A stretch of DNA of 64,000 bases. Source: Planococcus shixiaomingii (GTDB lineage Bacteria; Bacillota; Bacilli; Bacillales_A; Planococcaceae). Position numbers and translations under genes: made by a program. Shown one piece after another: positions 25,134 to 34,205 of this stretch (within the stretch, counting starts at the first letter, position 1; every line of letters begins with the position of its first letter). Below the pieces are notes generated by a model. It worked only from the letters and a program-made list of their open reading frames with translations. It had not been told where the DNA came from and searched no databases. The DNA is taken from the NCBI RefSeq assembly GCF_030413615.1, contig NZ_CP129236.1, forward strand, positions 3,270,001-3,334,000, given 5' to 3'.

Positions 25134-27281
25134 TTATTTATAGCTGACAGTATCCTTTAAATCGAAGGTATCCAAGTTATAGCTTTTCACTTCACTAGGT
25201 GAAACCGTATAAAGCGAGTCGCCGATGTAAAGAATCCGCTGTACACTGGTTTCCCAATTTTCAAATTCGGCATCTCTTTCATTCAGCAAGTTCGCCGTTT
25301 CTTCTATTCCCTCCGGCGTAATGGTGTAAATCATAGCGCCTGCCCCTTCAAATTCTACGTAATCGCCAGTTGCTTCTCTAAAAATCGAGACCGGGAAGCC
25401 GTATAAGCTTTTATCCGCATGGGTAAACAATGCTTTATGGTCGTATTGAAGCGTCGAATAGGTTCCCGCGCCGCCAATGATTTCAGTATCCTTTTCAAGG
25501 GGATTGGCAAAATCGGTGATATCGAACAACGATATCTTCATGCCCCCGGTTACCACGCGAGGCTCACCATTTTTTACCGGTTCAAGTTTTGTATCATAGC
25601 CAAAACCGATCAAATGATTGTCTCCAAGCGGATGCAAGTAGTTTGAGAATCCAGGAATTTTCAGTTCACCCAACACTTTCGGTGCAGTTGGCGTTGAAAC
25701 GTCAATAACAAAAAGTGGATCCGTTTCTTTGAAAGTAACCATATAGGCTTTGTCTCCGATAAAACGAGCTGAGTAAATTCGTTCACCAGGAGCCAAATCT
25801 TCAACCGAACCGACTTGCGTTAATTTGTCGTCGAGCACATATAAATGGTTCTTGGACGGCGCCGCCTCATCCCAAACAAACCCCTCTGTGGTCGCGACTC
25901 GGAAATAACCGTTGAACTCATCCATCGAAAACTGATTGAGCAGTGAACCGGTAACTTCTGCTGAAGCTTCAAACTCAACCTCTGCACCATCCAGCGCAAA
26001 TTTGAAGATTTTTGTATTCGTTTGCTGTGGCAGCCAAATCGACATATCCAACTTTTCATCTTCTTTTTCGCTAATCGGCATATAAGCCGAAGCCGTTACA
26101 TACAAATGGTCTTTTGTCATGTACAGCTGTTCGCTGCCTCCAAGATAGCCTTCCGTCTTAACTTCATTTTTTTCCGGTTCCGCCAAATCAATTGCCGTTA
26201 TGATGCTATAATTTGCTGCCATCGTACCAGGCAAAATGGCAATCTTTTCATAAGGCAATGGCTGGATTGCTTCCCCGTTTTTCGAATCGTATACGTGAGG
26301 GCGGATTTCTCCGTCATCCGGTTCCTCTAAAATGTGGTAATTCGGAATCATATTGGTTACAAAGTACAAAATATTCTCTGTCAAACGGGCACCGTTCAAA
26401 TTTCCTTCTGTCCCAAATTCCCGAATCAATGACGGATTTTCCGGATCTTCGATATTGTACAAGTAAACCGAAGTCAGCGCCGTTTGCGGCCGGTATTCAA
26501 GCACATCACCTTCCATCGGCATGATGTGATATTTGCTTCCAAGCACTACCAACACATTGTCCGACAAGAACAGTTGCTGCGGATACATCTCCTCTTTGAA
26601 TGCCAATTCTTTTGCTACTGTCATCGCTTCTGGATTTCTCACATCTGTGATGACCACTTTTGCTTCGCTGATGGCATAAATATAAGAGCCGTCGGTTTTC
26701 ACCAGATCCGCTTCATCTACGCCTTCAACTTGGTTGTTGGTAGTGGAATGTTCTTCCCCTCCACTGCCACTTGCAGAACTGCTGTCAGCCGATTCTTCCG
26801 TAGCCGCGGATTCTGCGTTGTTGAATAAACCCGGTTGGCCGCTGTTTTTCTCCAGAACCATCAATTGTTCAAAATACGCTTCCAGTTCTTCTGCATTAGA
26901 CAGTTTTTGTAATTTCTCCTGAACCACAAACGAAACTTCTGATGCAGAAAGTGATTTTAGGAAGCCGCCTTTTATTGCTGACTCCTTAATATGCAATTTG
27001 TATTCGCCAACTGAAAGTTCCGGAACGTCGATGGTCTTTCCATTTTCGAGCAATGCCATTTCGGCATTTACCGGATTGCCCTCGGAATCAGTGATGTATA
27101 AATCGCCTTTTTTTATCGCATCGGGATGGAGCTCGGAAGAAAAGTTTGCTCTCCAGCCCTGCTCCGCCAAGGCAATAGAAGATGCACTGACGGAAACTTT
27201 ATCGCTCATGACAGCAAAAGCTACCCCGAAAATTGCAATCAATGCCGCAGCCAGCAGCCAGAGACCCCTCTTCTTCACCAT
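25134..27281 (-). CDS. Secreted/membrane-anchored beta-propeller protein
   Basis: A 715-residue protein. The N-terminal signal/anchor (GLWLLAAALIAIFGVAFAVM) is followed by an Ig-like domain (about 35-120) and a Ser/Glu-rich linker (about 150-185, ATEESADSSSASGSGGEE). A C-terminal beta-propeller domain of the Beta_propel family (about 185-715) begins with NNQVEGVDEADLVKTDGSYIY, the signature of this extracellular family. Strand-turn repeats such as VVLGSKYH, YLYNIEDPENP and SLFDITDFANP mark the blades. Function not established; the structure suggests surface binding. Monocistronic with its own terminator. Confidence 0.85.
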   Translation of the reverse strand: MVKKRGLWLLAAALIAIFGVAFAVMSDKVSVSASSIALAEQGWRANFSSELHPDAIKKGDLYITDSEGNPVNAEMALLENGKTIDVPELSVGEYKLHIKESAIKGGFLKSLSASEVSFVVQEKLQKLSNAEELEAYFEQLMVLEKNSGQPGLFNNAESAATEESADSSSASGSGGEEHSTTNNQVEGVDEADLVKTDGSYIYAISEAKVVITDVRNPEAMTVAKELAFKEEMYPQQLFLSDNVLVVLGSKYHIMPMEGDVLEYRPQTALTSVYLYNIEDPENPSLIREFGTEGNLNGARLTENILYFVTNMIPNYHILEEPDDGEIRPHVYDSKNGEAIQPLPYEKIAILPGTMAANYSIITAIDLAEPEKNEVKTEGYLGGSEQLYMTKDHLYVTASAYMPISEKEDEKLDMSIWLPQQTNTKIFKFALDGAEVEFEASAEVTGSLLNQFSMDEFNGYFRVATTEGFVWDEAAPSKNHLYVLDDKLTQVGSVEDLAPGERIYSARFIGDKAYMVTFKETDPLFVIDVSTPTAPKVLGELKIPGFSNYLHPLGDNHLIGFGYDTKLEPVKNGEPRVVTGGMKISLFDITDFANPLEKDTEIIGGAGTYSTLQYDHKALFTHADKSLYGFPVSIFREATGDYVEFEGAGAMIYTITPEGIEETANLLNERDAEFENWETSVQRILYIGDSLYTVSPSEVKSYNLDTFDLKDTVSYK

Positions 27282-27346
27282 GTTCTCTCACCCTTTCACC
27301 CTTCTTTTCCCATTAGACAGAAACCGGTTGAAAAAGTTACATGTTT

Positions 27347-28534
27347 TCATTGGAAATTTTCAATTGATTTTTGAAACGCTCTGAAGAGAGTTTCTGCAGA
27401 TGCGGTCGAGGTGCCGCCCCCTTGTCCAAACTGTTCATTTCCGCCGCCTTTCCCATTAGTCATGGCGAGCAGTTCTTTTAAAGATCCACGCATATCTCCT
27501 TTTGCTTCAACGCCTTTCGCGCAGACAAAGCGGACTTCTTCGTTATGAATTGTTAAAAACAGCAGTGCAGCGTTCGGGTGATTGGCGATAGCCAGCCTTG
27601 CAAGCTGTTGGACTTCTTTTATAGACCGATCTTCAAATACTTTTTCTATCGTGCCATTTTCCGTATTTGGAGTTAAGGCTGCCGCTTCTGTTTCTAGCAG
27701 TTTGTCGCGAAGGTCTTTCGTTATTTTTTCATTTGCTGCTTTTTCCTGGATCAACGCCGTTGCCGCGTCGGTCAATTTGATGAGTGGGGCGTTCAATTGA
27801 CGCACCAGTTCGTCGGTTGTTTCAAGCAGTTGTTGAAAATAGTGAATTGCGCGTTTGCCGCACAAAAAGTAAATTCGGGTGCCGCCTTTAGATTTTTCTG
27901 TACTGATTAACTTAATCAGACTGATATCTGCCGAATTCAAAGGATGAGTTCCTCCGCATGCATTGATGTCTACTCCGTCAATTGTTACGATACGTATAGG
28001 ACCATCAACCGCGGGCGGCTTTCTCAATTTCAAAGCGGGAACTTTTTCATTTGCAACCCACTCTGTCCGGATTGGAATATGCTGTTGAATTACTTCGTTC
28101 GCTTTCTTTTCAGCATCCAGCCATTGCTCTTTTGAAATGTTGTCAGAATCCAAATCGATGGAGACGCGTTCAGTTCCAAGGTGGAAGCTGCTGGTTTTCA
28201 TGCCAAAACAATCATCGAAAATAGCGCTTAACACATGTTGGCCAGCATGCTGTTGCATATGGTCCCATCTTCGCTCCCAATCGATCTCCCCGGAAAATGA
28301 ACCGATCGGCAATGGCTGTTCGGTGTAATGCCGAATTTCCTCTCCCACCATTTGGACATCAAGAACTTTTACATTGTTGATAAATCCGGTATCAGCCGGC
28401 TGGCCTCCGCCTTCTGGGTAAAAGCAGGTCTTATCTAACAGCGCAAAATAACCGCGTTCATCTTTATTGCTTTGTATGACAGTTCCATTCACTTGCTGCA
28501 ATTCTGGGTTTTCATAGTATAGTTTAGTCGTCAC
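27347..28534 (-). CDS. Alanyl-tRNA editing protein (AlaX-type with DHHA1 domain)
   Basis: About 395 residues. It matches the second-half architecture of alanyl-tRNA synthetase: a beta-barrel domain, an editing domain with zinc motif HAGQH (about residue 95) and CGGTH (about 192), a coiled coil, and a C-terminal DHHA1-like domain ending in a GGGNEQFGQGGG loop. It hydrolyses Ser- or Gly-tRNA(Ala) in trans. The ORF is open 46 codons further upstream, but family proteins begin TxKLYYxxP. The GTG at 28534 (then TTKLYYENP) has AGGGAA six bases upstream, making it the better start; the ATG at 28549 is a second choice. Confidence 0.87.
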   Translation of the reverse strand: MTTKLYYENPELQQVNGTVIQSNKDERGYFALLDKTCFYPEGGGQPADTGFINNVKVLDVQMVGEEIRHYTEQPLPIGSFSGEIDWERRWDHMQQHAGQHVLSAIFDDCFGMKTSSFHLGTERVSIDLDSDNISKEQWLDAEKKANEVIQQHIPIRTEWVANEKVPALKLRKPPAVDGPIRIVTIDGVDINACGGTHPLNSADISLIKLISTEKSKGGTRIYFLCGKRAIHYFQQLLETTDELVRQLNAPLIKLTDAATALIQEKAANEKITKDLRDKLLETEAAALTPNTENGTIEKVFEDRSIKEVQQLARLAIANHPNAALLFLTIHNEEVRFVCAKGVEAKGDMRGSLKELLAMTNGKGGGNEQFGQGGGTSTASAETLFRAFQKSIENFQ

Positions 28535-28658
28535 GTAAAATTCCCTCATTCCAGATAATAATCGCTTGTCTTTTTGCTTTCCTCCACTATCCGTGTTTAT
28601 GAAAAATCGCTTAGTGGAAAATAATATATAGTAGAAAAGGTTAAAGGAGGTAAGTGGT

Positions 28659-29576
28659 GTGCCAAGATTCAATCGTACTGTCTTATTGTATAACGCTCAA
28701 GCTGGCCAGTCCATGAGCGACGCGATGATCGGCCTTACAACGCCTTCACTCGCTGAAGAATCCAACTCACTTGAATTGGTCCAGACCAGTTCGCCTGAAG
28801 AATTTACTGAGGCCTGCATACAAGCGGCAGAATCTGCGGAAGTGCTATTCGTCGTTGGCGGGGACGGCACAATTCATTTGGCGGTGCAGGCGTTGACCAC
28901 ACTGGAAAATCCTCCGATTCTCGGTATTTTACCGGGAGGAACATGCAATGATTTTGCGCGGACACTTGGAATCCCGCTCTCCTTGGATGAAGCTGCTTCC
29001 TCCTTAGTCCAAGGTGATATTAAAGAAATAGATACAGCCCGAATAAACGGTAACGCATTTCTCAATTTTGCCGGTATCGGCATCATTACCGATGCCTCGT
29101 CAAATATCGATCCACACTTGAAAGAGCGCTACGGCAAATTAAGCTATTTTATGAGCGGACTGCGCTCCATCAGGCAAGCTGAGCCTTTTTCCGCCACGGT
29201 TGAAGTTGATGGCATTGTCCATTTAGAAGAAGGTGTGCTGATTTTAGTGATGAACGGCAAATCGATCGGCACCCATATGGTTCCACTGCAGCTGATTGAT
29301 CCCATGGATGGCTTGCTCGACGTTTTTATCGTCCAAACTTCTTCTATCGCTGCCGTGCGTGAATGGTTTTCCCTTGCGCAACCAGAAGTTTTAACCGATG
29401 AATTGGAGCACGTGACCCATTATCAAGGACGACGGATTGTGATCCGGACTGAGCAGGAAATGGATGTCGATACGGATGGAGAAATTTATTTGAAGACGCC
29501 ATTGGAAATAGAAATTGAACCGAAGAAGTTAAAAATGCTCGTTCCGAAATTATTAGAGGAAGAAGACTTATCATAA
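28659..29576 (+). CDS. Diacylglycerol/lipid kinase family protein (YegS/BmrU type)
   Basis: A 305-residue protein with the DAGK catalytic fold. The phosphate loop is VVGGDGTIHLAVQAL (about 66-80), the second glycine motif is GILPGGTCNDFARTLGIP (about 88-105), and FAGIGIITDAS follows. It phosphorylates a lipid (diacylglycerol, sphingosine-like or undecaprenol-like) with ATP. The start is GTG with AAAGGAGG eight bases upstream. It is divergent from the AlaX-like gene. A terminator follows. Confidence 0.87.
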   Translation: MPRFNRTVLLYNAQAGQSMSDAMIGLTTPSLAEESNSLELVQTSSPEEFTEACIQAAESAEVLFVVGGDGTIHLAVQALTTLENPPILGILPGGTCNDFARTLGIPLSLDEAASSLVQGDIKEIDTARINGNAFLNFAGIGIITDASSNIDPHLKERYGKLSYFMSGLRSIRQAEPFSATVEVDGIVHLEEGVLILVMNGKSIGTHMVPLQLIDPMDGLLDVFIVQTSSIAAVREWFSLAQPEVLTDELEHVTHYQGRRIVIRTEQEMDVDTDGEIYLKTPLEIEIEPKKLKMLVPKLLEEEDLS

Positions 29577-29586
29577 ATATCATACG

Positions 29587-29620
29587 AAAAAGGATGGCCG
29601 AATTGCTGGCCATCCTTTTT
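29587..29620 (+). terminator. Terminator of the lipid kinase gene
   Basis: AAAAAGGATGGCC/GGCCATCCTTTTT stem with an 8-base loop. Confidence 0.9.
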
Positions 29621-29663
29621 CTAGGTGGTCGAGTAATATTTTGCAACAACTTTCTTGTTTCGC

Positions 29664-29755
29664 TTCAGGCGGACGCTTTCCGCGGGCTCGCGCCGAGCCG
29701 CTTCGTCGCTTCGCGACTCCAGGGTCTCGACTGTCTCGCTGTCCCGCTAAAAAAC
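29664..29755. repeat. GC-rich intergenic repeat
   Basis: The 508-base gap 29577-30084 has no gene. This block (AGGCGGACGCTTTCCGCGGG..., ending CTCGCTGTCCCGCT) shares AGGCGGACGCTTTCCGC with the minus strand at about 41338-41354, and TTCGCTGTCCCGCT-like ends with 41203-41216, so it belongs to a dispersed family. Two variable-stem hairpin repeats follow at 29758 and 29961. Confidence 0.6.
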
Positions 29756-29757
29756 CG

Positions 29758-29822
29758 TTGCTCCTGCATCGCTACGCTGCTTCGTCGCAAACAAGTTGGC
29801 CGAACTACCTCCGCCCAACTTG
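29758..29822 (+). repeat. Variable-stem hairpin repeat, copy 2
   Basis: Flank TTGCTCCTGCATCGCTACGC then TGCTTCGTCGCAAA; stem CAAGTTG (29792-29798); loop containing GAACTACCTCCGCC; stem CAACTTG (29816-29822). Confidence 0.75.
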
Positions 29823-29960
29823 CTCGCCGCCTTCCACTTCACTCTACTTCTATATATTTCTTTATAGTATTTTTTGATCAGTAGGTGCTGGAAAAGATAA
29901 TCTCTCTGTTGTTTTTTTCTTGTTCTCAAGATATGGAGTAAAACATCTGTAACTCAATAT

Positions 29961-30027
29961 GTTCCTGCATCGCTGCGCTGCTTCGTCGCAAAGATATGAT
30001 TCAAACTCCTTTAGCCCATATCTTTGC
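29961..30027 (+). repeat. Variable-stem hairpin repeat, copy 3
   Basis: Flank TCCTGCATCGCTGCGCTGC then TTCGTCGCAAA; stem GCAAAGATATG (29988-29998) pairs perfectly with CATATCTTTGC (30017-30027); loop ATTCAAACTCCTTTAGCC. Confidence 0.75.
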
Positions 30028-30084
30028 AGCTGTTTTGCGGAATATTGGTTATATCAATATGAAAGAACTGTTTCATATCTTTTT

Positions 30085-31275
30085 CTATTCGAACGGCCAC
30101 GCGGGCAGCATTCGATTCAACTTCTTGTCTTCGCGCTTGCCCAGTACATACTCCGCCTGCATGATCGTATGGATTTCCCGCGTTCCTTCATAAATTACCG
30201 GCGCTTTGGAATTGCGCAAGTACCGGGCTACTGGATATTCGTCGGAATATCCGTACGCTCCGTGGATTTGTACCGCGTCGTCCGCTGCTTTATTGGCAAA
30301 ATCACAAGCCTGCCATTTGGCCATAGACGTTTCCCGCGTATTGCGGATGCCTTTATTTTTCATCTCTCCTGCCCGGTAGACGAGCAATCGGCTCATTTGA
30401 TAGCCAGCTTCCATGTTGGCAATCATTTGCTGGACCAACTGGTGTTCGCCAATTGGCTTGCCGAAAGTGGAACGGGATTCGCAGTATTTTACACTTTCTT
30501 CCAAACAAGCCATCAACAAGCCGCATGCTCCTGCCGCTACAGTAAACCGGCCGTTATCAAGTGCGGCCATCGCAATTTTAAATCCTTCCCCTTCTTCTCC
30601 CAACAGATTTTCAGCTGGTATACGGACATCATCGAAAAATAATTCGCCTGTGTTTCCGGAACGAATGCCGTATTTGCCTTTGATGGCCTTCGAGGAAAAT
30701 CCTCCACGCGTGCGTTCAACAATAAACGCGCTGATGCCTTGATGTTTTTTCGTTTTATCGGTATAAGCAAAAACGATGAAATGGTCCGCTATATCACATA
30801 ACGAAATCCACGTTTTCTGGCCATTTAATATATAGCCGTCTCCGTCACGCACCGCCGTGGTCATAAGTGCTGCAACGTCAGACCCTGCTCCCGGTTCCGT
30901 CAATCCAAAAGCTCCTATTTTCTCCCCTTTTGCCTGCGGGACCAAAAATCGTTCTTTTTGCTCTTCGGTTCCCCATTGTAAAAGCGTCATGGAATTCAAG
31001 CCCGTATGAACCGATACTGCTGTCCGAAAAGCAGTGTCTCCGCGCTCTAATTCCTCGCAGACAATTGCTAGAGAGTTATAGTCCATGCTGCTGCCGCCAT
31101 ATTTTTCCGGGATGCATACTCCCATTAATCCAAGATCAGCAAGCCGTTTCCAAATCTGGGGATCGAAGCCGCCTTTCGCGTCCCATTCGGCAATAAAAGG
31201 AGAAATTTCTTCATCCACAAATTGCCTCACGGTTTTTCTAAGCATTTGTTGTTCTGGTGAAAACTCGAAATTCAT
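30085..31275 (-). CDS. Acyl-CoA dehydrogenase
   Basis: A 396-residue flavoprotein with the full family plan: helical N-domain, beta-domain with FGLTEPGAGSDVA (about 118-130) and QKTWIS, and C-terminal helical domain with QLVQQMIANM and the catalytic base Glu in VIYEGTREIH (about residue 363). It dehydrogenates an acyl-CoA at alpha-beta, passing electrons to ETF. It is the last gene of a run of three minus-strand genes whose other products act on lysine-derived intermediates, so glutaryl-CoA is a reasonable but unproven substrate; a short-chain acyl-CoA is the alternative. Its start lies 25 bases after the previous stop. Confidence 0.88.
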   Translation of the reverse strand: MNFEFSPEQQMLRKTVRQFVDEEISPFIAEWDAKGGFDPQIWKRLADLGLMGVCIPEKYGGSSMDYNSLAIVCEELERGDTAFRTAVSVHTGLNSMTLLQWGTEEQKERFLVPQAKGEKIGAFGLTEPGAGSDVAALMTTAVRDGDGYILNGQKTWISLCDIADHFIVFAYTDKTKKHQGISAFIVERTRGGFSSKAIKGKYGIRSGNTGELFFDDVRIPAENLLGEEGEGFKIAMAALDNGRFTVAAGACGLLMACLEESVKYCESRSTFGKPIGEHQLVQQMIANMEAGYQMSRLLVYRAGEMKNKGIRNTRETSMAKWQACDFANKAADDAVQIHGAYGYSDEYPVARYLRNSKAPVIYEGTREIHTIMQAEYVLGKREDKKLNRMLPAWPFE

Positions 31276-31300
31276 GCAATGCTCCTCCTTTTCGGCCCGT

Positions 31301-32467
31301 TCAGCTTTGATATGTCGAATAGTGCACCTTTTCTGTTATCACTACTCCACGCTGTGCCATTTCTTCTATATACTTTTCTCCAGGAACAATTAGCTCCGGC
31401 GGGTAAACTCCTTTTTTGTTTATGATGTTATTGCCGATCATTTGCGCCACGGCTGAAACAGTAAACGCTGTTGCCCGCGCCATTGCTGTAACGCCTGTCG
31501 CCATGTCTTTTGTGGTCACCATATCATAAATGTAAGCAAGCTCTTCTTCCATGCAGGTTCCGGCAACTATCACCCGCATCACCACAGCATCCTCTTTATC
31601 GCCAAGCTCAGTGATCGGTGTGAGCACTTCCCTCAATACATCACGCAGTTTTATGCGGTGCCCATCGACAGTAACGGTCTTTTGCCGGTCGGTAAAGCCA
31701 AGATCGACAAGCAGTCGGAATTTGTCTGCATGCCCTTTGTACCGGACCGTTTTATATTCAAGTGTACGGATCTCCCTGAAAGTTTCCAGCAAGGTTGAAG
31801 TTCCTCCCGAGGTATAGAAAGCCTCCAATTCGTTAAATCCTTCAAAATCAATAGGCTCAGCCTCCGACAAAGAAGGGACTTTCAACAGCTGGCCATCGCG
31901 GATAATATAGGAAGGGTCTGTATAATGATCGAAAACGCCATCGAGCGAAAATACATGATTATACTCGAGCGGCGGTTCCGGATGCACAGGAATGCCGCCA
32001 ACAAAGAGCTTGATTTCATCAACTTTATCGAGCTTAGCGGCGCCGTATCCGGCTAATATATTTATCATTCCCGGGGCCACTCCTAAATCCGGTATGATGG
32101 TCACTCCTTTTTCCACCGCTTTTTCGTGCAGCGCTAAAACAGCTTTTGTTGCTCCGCCGATATGCCCCCCAAGGTCTACAACATGAACGCCGCATTCAAT
32201 GGCAACTTTCGCTACTTTTTCATTGAACGTATAAAAAAGCGCATTGACTGCAACATCCGCTTTCGACAAGACAGACGCCAATTCCTTGTCATCATTGGCA
32301 TTTAGCTGAAGGACGTCCAATTTGTCGCTTTGGATTCCTTTTTTAAATGCGATTGCTTGCTCGATCGCCACATCCGCTAAATAGACTTTTTCCACTTTAT
32401 CACTGGCAATCAAATCTTTCGCGGCTTGTTTGCCCATCAACCCTGCACCTAATACAACTACTTTCAT
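31301..32467 (-). CDS. Saccharopine dehydrogenase family protein, probable L-lysine 6-dehydrogenase
   Basis: About 388 residues. N-terminal Rossmann fold with [17 protein letters not shown] (NAD motif GAGLMG), a [17 protein letters not shown] segment, and the C-terminal saccharopine dehydrogenase-like domain. Length and motifs fit Geobacillus-type lysine 6-dehydrogenase, which oxidatively deaminates the lysine side chain to 2-aminoadipate 6-semialdehyde; that assignment is from family memory. The next gene upstream is an aldehyde dehydrogenase able to take that product. The start at 32467 has AAGGGGG nine bases upstream; a nearer ATG at 32476 abuts it. The ORF is open far upstream without support. 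Confidence 0.82.
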   Translation of the reverse strand: MKVVVLGAGLMGKQAAKDLIASDKVEKVYLADVAIEQAIAFKKGIQSDKLDVLQLNANDDKELASVLSKADVAVNALFYTFNEKVAKVAIECGVHVVDLGGHIGGATKAVLALHEKAVEKGVTIIPDLGVAPGMINILAGYGAAKLDKVDEIKLFVGGIPVHPEPPLEYNHVFSLDGVFDHYTDPSYIIRDGQLLKVPSLSEAEPIDFEGFNELEAFYTSGGTSTLLETFREIRTLEYKTVRYKGHADKFRLLVDLGFTDRQKTVTVDGHRIKLRDVLREVLTPITELGDKEDAVVMRVIVAGTCMEEELAYIYDMVTTKDMATGVTAMARATAFTVSAVAQMIGNNIINKKGVYPPELIVPGEKYIEEMAQRGVVITEKVHYSTYQS

Positions 32468-32486
32468 CCTTGGCATCCCCCTTTTT

Positions 32487-33968
32487 TTATATTTCGTTGT
32501 CGATTTGAGCGCGTTGGAGCTTGCCGCTGTAATCGACATATATGCTTTTCCATTCGGTAAAGACATCAAGGGCGGCAACTCCGGAATCGCGGTGGCCATT
32601 CCCGGTCCCTTTTGTCCCTCCAAACGGCAAGTGAATCTCAGCTCCCGTAGTGCCGGCATTAATGTAAACAATTCCCGTATCCAAATCACGCTGCGCCTTG
32701 AATACGCGGTTGACATCAGTCGTATAGATTGAACTTGATAAACCGTAAATAACGCTATTATTCACTTCGATCGCTTCTTCAAAACTCGCAACTTCTATAA
32801 TAGAAACAACCGGTCCGAATATCTCTTCCTGTGCGATCCGCATATCCGGTGCAACATCTGTAAACAATGTCGGGGCGTAATAGTTTCCCTTGTCATAAGG
32901 TGCATGAGTTAAGATTTCGCCGCCAACAAGCAAGGTTGCTCCTTCTTCTTGGCCGATGCTAATATAGGAGTGAATTTTTTCGATGGCTTTTTGGTTGATG
33001 ACCGGCCCCACTTTTACAGATTCATCCAAACCGTCGCCAATCGTCAAGGTCTTCATTTTTTCCAGAAGCCGGTTTTGCAAATCTTCTTTTACGTCTTTAT
33101 GAACAATGACACGGCTGCAGGCTGTACAACGTTGACCAGCAGTTCCAAATGCACTCCATAAAATGCCTTCGACCGCCAGTTCGAGATTTGCATCTTCCAT
33201 AACGATGACAGCATTTTTCCCGCCCATCTCCAAAGACACTTTCTTCAAATTGCGGCCCCCTGCTTCAGCAACTTTCCGCCCGGTTTCCGTTGAGCCGGTA
33301 AAAGAAATGACGCTGATATCCTGATGCTCAACCATGGCCGTTCCGACTTCCGAACCGGAGCCGAAGACGATATTCGCCACACCTTCCGGCAACTTTACTT
33401 CATCAAAAATTTTGGCCATTTCATAGGCCATCATCGGCGTTTCTGTAGCCGGTTTCCATAGGAATGTGTTGCCGGCTACAATTGCCGGGAACGATTTCCA
33501 TGTAGCGATAGCCACAGGAAAATTCCACGGAGTGATCAATCCGACTACGCCGATCGGCGACCGGACGCTCATGGCGAATTTATCTGCGAGTTCTGATGGA
33601 GTCGTTTCACCGAATAAGCGCCTTCCTTCGCCTGCCATGTAATAGGCCATATCAATGCCTTCTTGCACTTCACCGCGCGCTTCTTCAATCACTTTGCCCA
33701 TTTCTTTCGTCAACACTTGAGCCAATTGTTCTTTTTTCTGTTTCATCAGCCTGCCGATTTCATACAAGTAATCCGCCCGTTTTGGCGCGGGTACTTTTGC
33801 CCATTTTTTCTGCGCTGCTTTTGCGGCTTTTACCGCTAAATCAACGTCGATTTCTGTTGACAATGGTACTTGGGACAGTTCTTCCCCGGTTGCAGGGTTG
33901 ACTACTGTTGCATAATTGGCAGCAATATTTTCCTGCCATTTCCCATTAATGTAATTTGCTAACCTCAT
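32487..33968 (-). CDS. Aldehyde dehydrogenase (probable aminoadipate-semialdehyde type)
   Basis: A 493-residue NAD(P)-dependent aldehyde dehydrogenase with all family marks: [25 protein letters not shown], general base Glu in [11 protein letters not shown], nucleophile Cys in [12 protein letters not shown], and [10 protein letters not shown]. The C-terminal [23 protein letters not shown] differs from the glycine-betaine branch. Being first in a lysine-linked operon, its likely job is to oxidise 2-aminoadipate 6-semialdehyde to 2-aminoadipate. RBS AAGGGGGAAGG. A cre-like site lies 26 bases before its start, suggesting CcpA repression when sugar is present. Confidence 0.88.
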   Translation of the reverse strand: MRLANYINGKWQENIAANYATVVNPATGEELSQVPLSTEIDVDLAVKAAKAAQKKWAKVPAPKRADYLYEIGRLMKQKKEQLAQVLTKEMGKVIEEARGEVQEGIDMAYYMAGEGRRLFGETTPSELADKFAMSVRSPIGVVGLITPWNFPVAIATWKSFPAIVAGNTFLWKPATETPMMAYEMAKIFDEVKLPEGVANIVFGSGSEVGTAMVEHQDISVISFTGSTETGRKVAEAGGRNLKKVSLEMGGKNAVIVMEDANLELAVEGILWSAFGTAGQRCTACSRVIVHKDVKEDLQNRLLEKMKTLTIGDGLDESVKVGPVINQKAIEKIHSYISIGQEEGATLLVGGEILTHAPYDKGNYYAPTLFTDVAPDMRIAQEEIFGPVVSIIEVASFEEAIEVNNSVIYGLSSSIYTTDVNRVFKAQRDLDTGIVYINAGTTGAEIHLPFGGTKGTGNGHRDSGVAALDVFTEWKSIYVDYSGKLQRAQIDNEI

Positions 33969-33993
33969 TAACCTTCCCCCTTTTCACCCTTTA

Positions 33994-34007
33994 AGAAAAC
34001 GCTTTCA
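33994..34007 (-). promoter_or_regulatory. Candidate cre site (CcpA operator) of the lysine-linked operon
   Basis: Minus strand TGAAAGCGTTTTCT matches the consensus TGWNANCGNTNWCA except for the last base. It lies between the probable promoter and the ribosome binding site, a position used for CcpA roadblock. Confidence 0.65.
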
Positions 34008-34205
34008 TTTCTATTGTTTCACATTCAGAAGAAAAATCCTAGGAGTTCGCCATTAAATATCTGAATTTTCTTAAAACAATTCTTGAAATCCTCCGTCCTA
34101 AAGTCTGCTTTGACGTATGTACAAAGAATCAATTGAACTCTTTTTATTGAAACGGATTGACAGTCACGGTGCGTAATAGTTAACTAGAACTTGAGGTGAT
34201 CAAAT

